A DNA stretch of 64,000 nucleotides from positions 26,239-90,238 of the forward strand of contig DVNW01000016.1 of assembly GCA_018714105.1 (NCBI GenBank), in the 5' to 3' direction. This document shows, piece by piece, positions 36,146 through 43,843 of this stretch. The translations under genes and the position numbers were made by a program. The notes beneath the pieces were generated by a model that was not told the origin of the DNA, did no database searches, and worked only from the letters and a program-made list of their open reading frames with translations. The DNA is from Candidatus Faecicola pullistercoris. GTDB lineage: Bacteria > Bacillota > Clostridia > Christensenellales > CAG-917. The stretch's first letter is position 1. Every line of letters starts with the position of its first letter.

Positions 36146-37349
36146 CTGCTTTTCCTCCGAGTTTTGCGAAATCTGTGAAAAAACCGGGATAGCTTTTAGA
36201 CACCGCCTGCACGTCCGTAACGCTTACGGGGCCGTCGGCTCCCAGCGCCGCTATCGCCGACGCCATTACTATGCGGTGATCTCCGTAACCGTCGAGCTTC
36301 GCGCTTCTGAATTTTCCGCCGGCGATTATCAGACCGTCGTCCAGTTCCGTTACGTCGATGCCGGCCTTTTTAAGATTTTGTGCGCTTGCGGAAATTCTGT
36401 CGCATTCTTTAAGTCTTACCCTGGCCGCCCCCGTCAGACGGCATATACCGTCCGAATATGCAGCGGCTACCGCCAGTACGGGCAGCAGGTCGGGCGTGTC
36501 GGTAAGGTCGGCGTCAAAGGCCTTTATTCTGCCGTTTTTTCCTTTTTTAAGGATGGTCTCTACGGCTTTGTCGCCCTGCACCGAAAAAGGATTGAGCCCC
36601 TCGGTTTCTACTTCGTGCCCCATGGCTTTTGCCGCTATGAAAAAGGCCGCCGCGGAGTAATCGGTTTCTACCGTATAGTCGGTGCTTTTGTATTTCTGAT
36701 TACCTTTTACGAAATATCCGTAATCCGTTTTCCGAGCCGTAACGCCGAAAGTTTTCAGCACGTCGAGGGTAATTTCGACGTACGAAGCCGATTGCAGCGG
36801 CGACATGATTATTATACGGCTGTCGCCTTCGAGTAAAGGCAAAGCAAAAAGCAATCCCGTAATAAACTGCGAGGACACCGAACCCGTTATCGTATAGTCG
36901 CCGCAGGAGATGCGGCCGTCTACGGCAACCGGAAGCCCGTCAAGAGGGGATATGCGCGCGCCGCCGCGGTTAAGAGCGAGGGCAAGTTCTTTATAACTTC
37001 TTTCGGGCAGGCGTCCTGTTCCCGTGAAAAGGCATTTTTTACCCAGCGCGGCGGCGACGGGAAGCAGAAATCTCAATGTCGAACCGCTTTCGTTACAATC
37101 GCAGACGCCGCCTGAAAGGCCTTCGGTTTTACCCGTAAAAATAACGCTGTCGCCGCAAATTCGGAAATCTGCGCCCAATACGCGGATACAACCGAGGGTA
37201 GCGTTGACGTCGTCGGAAAAAATCACATTGTCAACGCGGCAAGGGCCGCCCGATAAAAAGGCGGCTATCAGCGCGCGGTGCGCAAACGATTTTGACGACG
37301 GAGGAGTTATCCGTCCTGTTAGTCGGCCCGGATAAATCAAAGCGTCCAC
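36135..37349 (-). CDS. aroA: EPSP synthase (3-phosphoshikimate 1-carboxyvinyltransferase)
   Basis: 404 aa. Two-domain inside-out barrel with PPSSKSFAHRALIAA at the N-terminus, CNESGSTLRFLLPVAAAL, TGSVSSQFITGLLFALPLL, ETDYSAAAFFIAA and DLTDTPDLLPVLAV. GTG start at 37349 with GGAGGG upstream, inside the last codons of aroB (13-bp overlap). Slightly shorter than the usual ~430 aa but all blocks are present. Confidence 0.95.
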   Translation of the reverse strand: MDALIYPGRLTGRITPPSSKSFAHRALIAAFLSGGPCRVDNVIFSDDVNATLGCIRVLGADFRICGDSVIFTGKTEGLSGGVCDCNESGSTLRFLLPVAAALGKKCLFTGTGRLPERSYKELALALNRGGARISPLDGLPVAVDGRISCGDYTITGSVSSQFITGLLFALPLLEGDSRIIIMSPLQSASYVEITLDVLKTFGVTARKTDYGYFVKGNQKYKSTDYTVETDYSAAAFFIAAKAMGHEVETEGLNPFSVQGDKAVETILKKGKNGRIKAFDADLTDTPDLLPVLAVAAAYSDGICRLTGAARVRLKECDRISASAQNLKKAGIDVTELDDGLIIAGGKFRSAKLDGYGDHRIVMASAIAALGADGPVSVTDVQAVSKSYPGFFTDFAKLGGKADVR

Positions 37350-38377
37350 GCGCCGCCCTCCGTAAATTCGGTTACGCTGAGCTCTTTGAGCGAGTAGCGG
37401 CCGAAGTCTTCAAGATACACCACGGTTATTTTGTCTCCTTTACGCTTTTTATCCGAAAGCGCGACCCGTTTTATTTCAGCAAGAGGGTAGGAAGTCCGGT
37501 AATCGAGTCCGCATTTTTGCAAAACAAGTTCGAGCTTTTGGAGTGCGCTTTGCGGGGTAAGCCCGTTTTTTACGGTAAGCGCGGTCATAAGATACATGCC
37601 CTGCGCCACGGCCGTTCCGTGCGGAACGGCGTAATCGGAAAGCTTTTCTATTCCGTGTGCCAGGGTATGTCCGAAATTGAGCATCTGCCGCACTCCCTTG
37701 TCGAAAGTATCATTTTCTACCGCGTAGGCCTTTATTTTAAGGCAGCGGTAAATAATTTCTTCCGTTTTGGCATTGTCGGTCAGTATATCGGCGAGCGACG
37801 CGTCCATGATTGCCGCGTATTTCACGCATTCGCCCATTCCGCAGTGCCATTCGGCAAGGGGCAGGGAGGTCAGGGCGTCGGTATCGCAAAGCACGAATTC
37901 GGGCTGATAAAAAGCGCCTACCTGATTTTTTCCGCCCCTGAGGTTTATCGCGGTTTTCCCGCCTACCGACGAGTCCGTCATGGCAAGCAGGGTGGTTGGA
38001 AGCTGGATTAATCCCACGCCTCTCAGATAGGTAGCCGCCGCAAATCCGGCCAGATCTCCCACAACGCCGCCTCCGAGCGCAGCGACAAGGTCGCTTCGGG
38101 TAATGCGATTTTCAAAAAGAAAGTCGTAAACATCGACGAGCGTTTCGTGAGATTTACTGTTTTCACCCGCCGCAATTACCTTGACGCAATAACTTAAACC
38201 CGCGTTTTCCAAAGACGCGACAACCCTGTTTCCGAACAGTCCGAAAGTGTTTTCGTCCGCGATAAGAGCTACTTTGCGGCTGCCCGTTTTTTTAATTTCC
38301 GATCCCGCCGTATCCAGCAGTCCCGAACCGATTTTTACGGGATATGCGGGGTGGGTGTTGATTTGTAATAATTTCAT
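37337..38377 (-). CDS. aroB: 3-dehydroquinate synthase
   Basis: 346 aa. NAD- and metal-dependent cyclisation of DAHP. Blocks: VVAALGGGVVGDLAGFAAATYLRGVGLIQLPTTLLAMTDSSVGGKTAINL (NAD and substrate site), GECVKYA, and LNFGHTLAHGIEKLSDY with metal histidines. It lies 4 bp after aroF and overlaps aroA. Confidence 0.96.
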   Translation of the reverse strand: MKLLQINTHPAYPVKIGSGLLDTAGSEIKKTGSRKVALIADENTFGLFGNRVVASLENAGLSYCVKVIAAGENSKSHETLVDVYDFLFENRITRSDLVAALGGGVVGDLAGFAAATYLRGVGLIQLPTTLLAMTDSSVGGKTAINLRGGKNQVGAFYQPEFVLCDTDALTSLPLAEWHCGMGECVKYAAIMDASLADILTDNAKTEEIIYRCLKIKAYAVENDTFDKGVRQMLNFGHTLAHGIEKLSDYAVPHGTAVAQGMYLMTALTVKNGLTPQSALQKLELVLQKCGLDYRTSYPLAEIKRVALSDKKRKGDKITVVYLEDFGRYSLKELSVTEFTEGGAWTL

Positions 38378-38381
38378 AAAC

Positions 38382-39392
38382 CTATTTTAAAGTATTCATA
38401 AAGCTCTTTAAAGCCGTGAGTTTGGGCATAAGCGCGGCAAACTCTTCGCAGGTAAGCGACTGAGCGCCGTCGCTTAAAGCGTGTATGGGGTCGTTGTGAA
38501 CTTCTATCATAAGGCCGTCGGCTCCGGCGGCTATCGCGGCCAGCGCGAGAGGTTCGACGAGGTCTGCTTTGCCGCTTGCGTGAGAAGGATCTACCACTAC
38601 GGGCAGGTGCGAAAGTTTTTTGATTACGGGTATTGCCGATATGTCGAGGGTGTTGCGGGTGGAGGTCTCGAAAGTCCTGATGCCGCGTTCGCAAAGTATT
38701 ACTTTGTCGTTGCCGCCGGCGAGAACGTATTCCGCGCTCATCAGCAGTTCTTCTATGGTGTTGGCCAGCCCTCTTTTTATGAGAACGGGCTTGTCGAGTT
38801 TGCCGAGTTCTTTTAAAAGAGAAAAGTTCTGCATATTCCTTGCGCCTACCTGTATGAGGTCCACGTCCTCGAACAGGTGGATATCCTCGTCGCTCATGAT
38901 TTCGGTAACTATCGGAAGGCCGCTTTTTTCGCGCGCTTCTTTAAGAAGGTCTACGCCCTTTCCGAACAAGCCCTGGAAAGCGTAGGGCGAAGTCCTGGGT
39001 TTGAATGCGCCGCCCCTAATAAGTCCCGCGCCGCTTTTTGCTACGCTCTGTGCGACCATACATATCTGCTCCTCGCTTTCGACGGAGCAGGGGCCTGCTA
39101 TAATCTGGAAGTTTCCGCCGCCTATTTTTTTGCCGCCTACGTCTACCACGGTGTCGTCGGGGTGGAATTTGCGGTTGGCTTTTTTATAAGGCTCCTGAAT
39201 ACGTTTTACGGTATCCACTACCTTGAAGGAGGCGATGCTGTCTATGTCTACGGCGGAGGTATCGCCTATAAGGCCCAATACCGTTTTCTGCGTGCCTTCG
39301 TTGATTTGAATGGACAGATTTCTGGCTTTAAGCCAGTTCATGAGTTCGATTACTTCTTTGCTGTTCTTATTACCGTTTACTACAATAAACAT
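38382..39392 (-). CDS. aroF: DAHP synthase, class I-beta with regulatory domain
   Basis: 336 aa. Condenses PEP and erythrose-4-phosphate, the entry step of the pathway. An N-terminal ferredoxin-like domain of about 80 residues (FIVVNGNKNSKEVIELMNWLKARNLSIQI), the Phe/Tyr feedback module of Thermotoga-type enzymes, precedes the barrel (IIAGPCSVESEEQI, GGAFKPRTSPYAFQGLG-like, ARNMQNFSLLKELG, VDPSHASGKADLVEPLALAAIAAGADGLMIEVH). This gives feedback control of activity in addition to the leader attenuator. Confidence 0.96.
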   Translation of the reverse strand: MFIVVNGNKNSKEVIELMNWLKARNLSIQINEGTQKTVLGLIGDTSAVDIDSIASFKVVDTVKRIQEPYKKANRKFHPDDTVVDVGGKKIGGGNFQIIAGPCSVESEEQICMVAQSVAKSGAGLIRGGAFKPRTSPYAFQGLFGKGVDLLKEAREKSGLPIVTEIMSDEDIHLFEDVDLIQVGARNMQNFSLLKELGKLDKPVLIKRGLANTIEELLMSAEYVLAGGNDKVILCERGIRTFETSTRNTLDISAIPVIKKLSHLPVVVDPSHASGKADLVEPLALAAIAAGADGLMIEVHNDPIHALSDGAQSLTCEEFAALMPKLTALKSFMNTLK

Positions 39393-39414
39393 TTTTATAT
39401 TCCTCTTTAAAAAT

Positions 39415-39849
39415 TTACTTGATTATGTCGTTAAGCTCTTTGAGAGCGATGGTGTAACTCTCGCAGCCGTATCCGACTATACTTTTCCGACACACTTCGG
39501 CAATGACGGAAACGTGTCTGAATTCTTCACGCTGATAAATGTTGGACATATGGACTTCGATAACGGGCAGTCCTATAGCCTCGATGGCGTCGCGTATGGC
39601 GTAACTGTAATGAGTGTAAGCGCCGGCGTTAAGCAAAATTCCGTCGTACCTGTCGATAGCCTGATGCAGACTATCGATTATACCTCCTTCGTGATTACTC
39701 TGATAAAAGTCGCAAACGATGCCCAGGCGCAGGCCTTCGGCGGCGGTACGGGCGTTGATTTCGTCCAGAGTGGCATAGCCGTACACTTCGGGATTGCGTT
39801 TTCCCGTCAGGTTGAGGTTGGGTCCGTTTACAATTAATACCTTTTTCAT
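39415..39849 (-). CDS. aroQ: 3-dehydroquinate dehydratase, type II
   Basis: 144 aa, normal length. Trans-dehydration of dehydroquinate. VLIVNGPNLNLTGKRNPEVYG with the catalytic Tyr, FYQSNHEGGIIDSLHQA, LNAGAYTHYSYAIRDAI and VIEVHMSNIYQREEFRHVS with the catalytic His. First enzyme gene after the leader peptide and attenuator. Ribosome site AAAGGAG. Confidence 0.96.
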   Translation of the reverse strand: MKKVLIVNGPNLNLTGKRNPEVYGYATLDEINARTAAEGLRLGIVCDFYQSNHEGGIIDSLHQAIDRYDGILLNAGAYTHYSYAIRDAIEAIGLPVIEVHMSNIYQREEFRHVSVIAEVCRKSIVGYGCESYTIALKELNDIIK

Positions 39850-39868
39850 CTTTACTCCTTTACAATTT

Positions 39869-39907
39869 AAAAAGCGGTGATCCTGTCATCCAAGAACACC
39901 GCTTTTT
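39869..39907 (-). terminator. Attenuator terminator between leader peptide and aroQ
   Basis: Perfect 11-bp stem, AAAAAGCGGTG pairing with CACCGCTTTTT, loop of 17 nt, T run on the - strand. It lies 38 bp after the leader stop and 20 bp before aroQ. No promoter follows it, so downstream expression requires readthrough. Confidence 0.88.
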
Positions 39908-39944
39908 CGTATTACTTTTTTAACAAGATTTAAACAATATTAAA

Positions 39945-40013
39945 TTAGGTTCTATCAAAATAGAACTTAAAGTAATAGTTAAAGTAAAACTGGTTAAGAT
40001 TGATTTTGGACAT
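39945..40013 (-). CDS. Phe/Tyr-rich leader peptide of the aromatic operon
   Basis: 22-aa ORF with an AGGAGCGG site before its ATG. The middle reads QFYFNYYFKFYF: five Phe and four Tyr in eleven residues. Its codons include TATTACTTT, whose exact reverse complement AAAGTAATA lies just before the attenuator (39910-39918). An inner hairpin GTTCTAT-TTTG-ATAGAAC spans the last codons. These are the parts of a ribosome-mediated attenuator: stalling at Phe or Tyr codons would change the fold and let polymerase through into aroQ-F-B-A-C-pheA-tyrA. No T-box element is present. Confidence 0.85.
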   Translation of the reverse strand: MSKINLNQFYFNYYFKFYFDRT

Positions 40014-40041
40014 CTTACCGCTCCTGTTTAAATCTGAATAA

Positions 40042-40070
40042 AGAATAATATAATTTTTTCCGTTTGTCAA
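40042..40070 (-). promoter_or_regulatory. Promoter of leader peptide-aroQFBAC-pheA-tyrA
   Basis: On the - strand, TTGACA (40065-40070), a 17-nt spacer and TATTCT (40042-40047), immediately after the aroE-aroK stop, about 29 nt ahead of the leader ATG. Confidence 0.65.
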
Positions 40071-40071
40071 C

Positions 40072-41400
40072 TTATGATAGATAATTTTTTAATTTTTCTT
40101 TTATGCTTTTGAGCATTTCGGGCAAAGAAAGGCTTCCGTCGAGAGTAATGTCCGCGCAATTTTCGTATACCGCCTTGCGTGCGGAATACAGCGCGAGCAG
40201 TCTGTCCCGATCGCCGTCGGAAGCGAGCGGGCGTGCAAAGTCGCCGCGTATGCGCTTGTAACAGAGTTCGAAAGGCGTATCCAAGTAAACGATAATGCCG
40301 TTTCGTTTAAGCGCCTGTACGTTCAGTGAAGAAAGGGGGAGGCCTCCGCCCGCGGCTATTACAGAATTTCGGTATTCGGACACGGCCAGCGCGATTTCGC
40401 TTTCCTTTTCTCTGAAAGCCTTTTCGCCGAGCGAAGCGAAAATATCGCTGATTTTTCCGTATTTGCTCTCGATAAGCGAATCGGTATCCGTCAGGCCGAA
40501 CGCGTATTCTCCGGCGATAAGTTTGCCGAGGCTGCTTTTACCGCTGCCCATAAAACCCGTAAGCACTATATTGCTTTTCACGGGAAAATCCTTTGATATT
40601 TCGGCGTTGCAATCGTCAATAATTCGGGAGAGGTCGGCGTCGCGGAATTTTGCGCCGTACCAGATTTCATGCGCCGCTGCCGCCTGATAAACCAGCATGG
40701 CCATGCCGCTGATATGGTTTACGCCGTATTTCGAGGCTTTAAGGGACAGAACGGTGCGCAAAGGATTATAAATCGCGTCGAAAACGTGTTTCGAACCCGC
40801 GATGACTTCGTCGGTGAAAGGGCAGTCGAATATTTTCGGGTACATCCCGACAGGAGTTGCGTTTAAAAGGACGTCGTATTCGGGCCGCATTTTTTCCAAG
40901 GCAATCACTTTTGCGTTTTTTATACCCAGCGAGGCAAGGGTATCAATGCCTTTTTCCTTGCTTTCGGGCCTTAACGCGACGGTAAGCTCCGCGCCGGCTT
41001 TTACCGCTTCGCACGCCATCATGCGTCCTGCGCCTCCCAGTCCGGCAAGCAGCACCTTGCCGCGCAGCGGGCAGCCTGCCTGTCCGAGCGATTTCAGAAA
41101 GCCCGTAACGTCGGTATTGTATCCTACGCGCGTTTTGACGTCGACCGTATTGACCGCGCGGTAACGCGACGCGTGTTCGTCCGTCCCGTCGAGATAGGGG
41201 ATTACGGCTTCTTTATGCGGTATGGTAATATTGAATCCGTTTGTTTTCATTAACTCGGGAATAACGACAGAAAGGCCGTCGGCAGGACAGTCGTAAACCC
41301 GATAGTCGGGGGATTTGCCGCTTAAATCAAACAGCCTTCGGTGTATGAAAGGCGACATTGTGTGTCTGAGTCTGTACCCGAGAAGTGCGTACTTTTCCAT
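40072..41400 (-). CDS. Shikimate dehydrogenase-shikimate kinase fusion
   Basis: 442-aa AroE-AroK fusion doing two successive steps, dehydroshikimate to shikimate to shikimate-3-phosphate. The AroE part (about 1-265) has YALLGYRLRHTMSPFIH, catalytic Lys63 (NITIPHKEA), Asp97 (YNTDVTGF) and the NADP loop GLGGAGRMMACEAV. The AroK part (about 270-442) has P-loop GFMGSGKSSLGKL, the DTD metal/substrate motif, AAGGGLPLS and the lid RIRGDFARPLA. The join is in frame with no internal ribosome site. It has its own promoter, and the leader-attenuator unit starts right after it. Confidence 0.94.
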   Translation of the reverse strand: MEKYALLGYRLRHTMSPFIHRRLFDLSGKSPDYRVYDCPADGLSVVIPELMKTNGFNITIPHKEAVIPYLDGTDEHASRYRAVNTVDVKTRVGYNTDVTGFLKSLGQAGCPLRGKVLLAGLGGAGRMMACEAVKAGAELTVALRPESKEKGIDTLASLGIKNAKVIALEKMRPEYDVLLNATPVGMYPKIFDCPFTDEVIAGSKHVFDAIYNPLRTVLSLKASKYGVNHISGMAMLVYQAAAAHEIWYGAKFRDADLSRIIDDCNAEISKDFPVKSNIVLTGFMGSGKSSLGKLIAGEYAFGLTDTDSLIESKYGKISDIFASLGEKAFREKESEIALAVSEYRNSVIAAGGGLPLSSLNVQALKRNGIIVYLDTPFELCYKRIRGDFARPLASDGDRDRLLALYSARKAVYENCADITLDGSLSLPEMLKSIKEKLKNYLS

Positions 41401-41435
41401 AATCAGTTCTCCGCCAGGCGGCCCGTTTTTGTTTT

Positions 41436-41464
41436 ATGATAAACTTTCCCGCCGTCTTTGTCAA
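41436..41464 (-). promoter_or_regulatory. Promoter of aroE-aroK fusion gene
   Basis: On the - strand, TTGACA (41459-41464), a 17-nt spacer and TATCAT (41436-41441). Confidence 0.7.
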
Positions 41465-41560
41465 ATTTCTTGTTTAAAGGTTTTTTAATGTTTTTTTAAT
41501 ATTTGAATTTTAAACTGTCTTAAAAATAAAACTGCGGATATTTTTTTTGCCCGAAAAAAT

Positions 41561-41574
41561 GTTAGCCTCCTAAC
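41561..41574. promoter_or_regulatory. Putative MarR operator
   Basis: GTTAGCCTCCTAAC: 5-bp inverted arms (GTTAG/CTAAC) with a 4-nt centre, ending 4 bp before the marR-like ATG, where a bound dimer would block expression of its own operon. MarR sites of the TTAG-n-CTAA type are common. Confidence 0.6.
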
Positions 41575-41578
41575 AATT

Positions 41579-42016
41579 ATGGAAAAGAAGAGAATAGGTT
41601 TCGAACTGAAAAAAATCACTACGAGAATGAAAAGAATTCTCGATTTGCAGTGCGCCGACAGCCGTGAGCCTATCACGGGCGTACAGGGCTGGATAGTGGC
41701 TTACGTCTGCAATAACCCGGACAGGGACGTCTTTCAGAGGGATATCGAAGAAATGTTCAGAATAAGACGGTCCACGGCCACGGGTATTCTTAACGGCATG
41801 CAGGCCGCGGGGCTGATATTCAGAAGGGCGGTGGATTACGACGCGCGACTCAAAAAGATAGTACCTACCGAAAAAGCCGTTATTCTTCACGGAAAGGCTA
41901 AAAAAGCGCTTGACGAATTCGAAAGCAACCTTAAAAAAAATATACCGGAAGACAAACTGGCGGTATTTTTCGAGGTGCTTGCCCGTATCGGGCGCAATCT
42001 CGACGAACTGGAATAA
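41579..42016 (+). CDS. MarR-family transcriptional regulator
   Basis: 145-aa winged-helix repressor. The core reads ITGVQGWIVAYVCNNPDRDVFQRDIEEMFRIRRSTATGILNGMQAAGLIFRRAVDYDARLKKIVPTEKA in overlapping blocks typical of regulators placed before heterodimeric ABC exporters in Clostridia. The ATG has almost no ribosome site of its own because the palindrome occupies that place. It likely represses itself and the two ABC genes 57 bp downstream, and is released by an exported compound. Confidence 0.88.
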   Translation: MEKKRIGFELKKITTRMKRILDLQCADSREPITGVQGWIVAYVCNNPDRDVFQRDIEEMFRIRRSTATGILNGMQAAGLIFRRAVDYDARLKKIVPTEKAVILHGKAKKALDEFESNLKKNIPEDKLAVFFEVLARIGRNLDELE

Positions 42017-42073
42017 AAAAACTTACAGACTATTAATATATTATAATCGGTTGTTACAACCTGAGGAGAGGCT

Positions 42074-43843
42074 ATGATTAAAATTTTCAAGTATCTCGGA
42101 GCGAGGGATTGGGGGCTTGTGGCGCTCTGTCTCGGATTCGTGGTGTTTCAGGTATGGCTTGATTTGAAGATACCCGATTACATGGCCGTTATCACGACGC
42201 TGGTGCAGACGCCGGGAACGGAAATGAGTCAGGTGCTGACGGAAGGCGCGAAAATGCTTGCCTGCGCTTTAGGAAGCCTGGCCGGTACATTTATAGTAGG
42301 GTATCTTTCGGCTTATATCGCGGCTTCGTTTTCAAGAAAAATAAGGAAGCTGGTCTTTGATAAGGTAGAGTCTTTTTCGCTTGCCGAAATGAACGGGTTT
42401 TCAACGGCAAGTCTTATAACGCGTTCCACTAACGACATCACTCAGATTCAGCTTATAATCGCGCTCGGCCTTCAAGCCATAATCAGGGCGCCTATAATGG
42501 CGATATGGGCGATTACCAAAATAGCCGACAAGGCATGGCAATGGACTACCGCCACTGCGGTTGCGGTAGCCATGCTGCTTGCAATAATAACGGTTATAAT
42601 TGTTTTCGTTATCCCTAATTTCAAGAAAATACAGGGCCTTACCGACGATATAAACAGGGTAATGCGCGAAAACATTACGGGTATAAGGGTAGTACGCGCA
42701 TATAACGCGGAAGATTATCAGCAGAACAAATTCGACGTATACAACACAAAACTTACCCAAATAAATCTGACTTCTTACAGGTTTATGTCCGTGATGATGC
42801 CCGGCATGAATTTTATTTCTTCCTGTCTGACGATGTCGATATACTGGCTGGGCGCCTTTATAATCAACGGAGCCTCCGGGCTTACGGACAAGATAGGTCT
42901 TTTCAGCGATATGGTAGTGTTTACTTCATACGCCATGCAGGTGGTAATGTCGTTTATGTTGCTGATTATGATATTCGTACTGGGCCCGAGAGCGATGGTT
43001 TCGGCGCATCGTATCAACGAGGTGCTGGATACGAAAAACACTATTAACGACGGTGCGAACATAGGCCTTACGGATAAGCAGAACAGAGGTCTGGTGCAGT
43101 TTAAAAACGTCGGCTTCGCATATCCCGACGCAGGAGGCGAAATAGTAAAGAATATTTCTTTCGAGGCTAAGCCGGGGCAGACTCTCGCGATTATAGGAGC
43201 TACGGGCTCGGGCAAATCGTCCATTGTAAAGCTGATTCCCAGGCTTTACGACGCTACCTCGGGCGAAGTGCTTGTGGACGGCATTAACGTTAAGGATTAT
43301 ACGCTTGAAGCGCTGCGCAACAGAATAGGTTACGTACCGCAGAAAGCCGTGTTGTTTTCGGGAACGGTAAGCTCCAACGTGGGTTACGGCAGCAACGGCG
43401 GCGACGGTTTTTCCGAACAGTGCGTAAAAGAAGCAGTGGAAACAGCTCAGGCAAAGGAGTTCGTCGAGGAAAAGGAAGGGGAATACGAAGCCGCTGTGGC
43501 CCAGGGCGGCTCGAATTTTTCGGGCGGACAGAAACAACGTCTGTCCATAGCCAGGGCGATAGCGAGAAAACCCGAAATTTTCATTTTCGACGACAGCTTC
43601 TCGGCGCTGGACTTTAAGACCGACAGAATCCTGCGCTCGTCCCTTAAAGAAAGGACGGGGGACGCTACCGTAATTATAGTCGCTCAGCGTATAGGAACAA
43701 TCAGGGACGCCGACAGAATACTCGTTCTGGACAAGGGAGAAATCGTCGGCGACGGCACGCACGAAGAGCTTATGAAAAACTGTGCGGTATATCAGGAAAT
43801 AGCTTATTCGCAGCTTTCCAAGGAGGAACTTGAAAATGAGTAA
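42074..43843 (+). CDS. ABC exporter half-transporter, degenerate-site subunit
   Basis: 589-aa fused TMD-NBD (six helices, residues 1-320; ATPase 340-580). Walker A GATGSGKSS, signature FSGGQKQRLS, Walker B IFIFDDSFSALD. The residue after Walker B Asp is Asp instead of the catalytic Glu, as in TM287/BmrC-type subunits of asymmetric exporters. It overlaps its partner gene by 8 bp. GAGGAG site. Probably exports drugs or lipids under MarR control. Confidence 0.93.
   Translation: MIKIFKYLGARDWGLVALCLGFVVFQVWLDLKIPDYMAVITTLVQTPGTEMSQVLTEGAKMLACALGSLAGTFIVGYLSAYIAASFSRKIRKLVFDKVESFSLAEMNGFSTASLITRSTNDITQIQLIIALGLQAIIRAPIMAIWAITKIADKAWQWTTATAVAVAMLLAIITVIIVFVIPNFKKIQGLTDDINRVMRENITGIRVVRAYNAEDYQQNKFDVYNTKLTQINLTSYRFMSVMMPGMNFISSCLTMSIYWLGAFIINGASGLTDKIGLFSDMVVFTSYAMQVVMSFMLLIMIFVLGPRAMVSAHRINEVLDTKNTINDGANIGLTDKQNRGLVQFKNVGFAYPDAGGEIVKNISFEAKPGQTLAIIGATGSGKSSIVKLIPRLYDATSGEVLVDGINVKDYTLEALRNRIGYVPQKAVLFSGTVSSNVGYGSNGGDGFSEQCVKEAVETAQAKEFVEEKEGEYEAAVAQGGSNFSGGQKQRLSIARAIARKPEIFIFDDSFSALDFKTDRILRSSLKERTGDATVIIVAQRIGTIRDADRILVLDKGEIVGDGTHEELMKNCAVYQEIAYSQLSKEELENE

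Noticed and set aside
39850-40071. T-box riboswitch ahead of aroQ
   Set aside because: No TGGNACCGCG-like box or specifier stem. The peptide-based attenuator explains the region.
43420-43617. Small + strand ORF inside the ABC exporter gene
   Set aside because: Out-of-frame shadow within conserved ATPase coding sequence.
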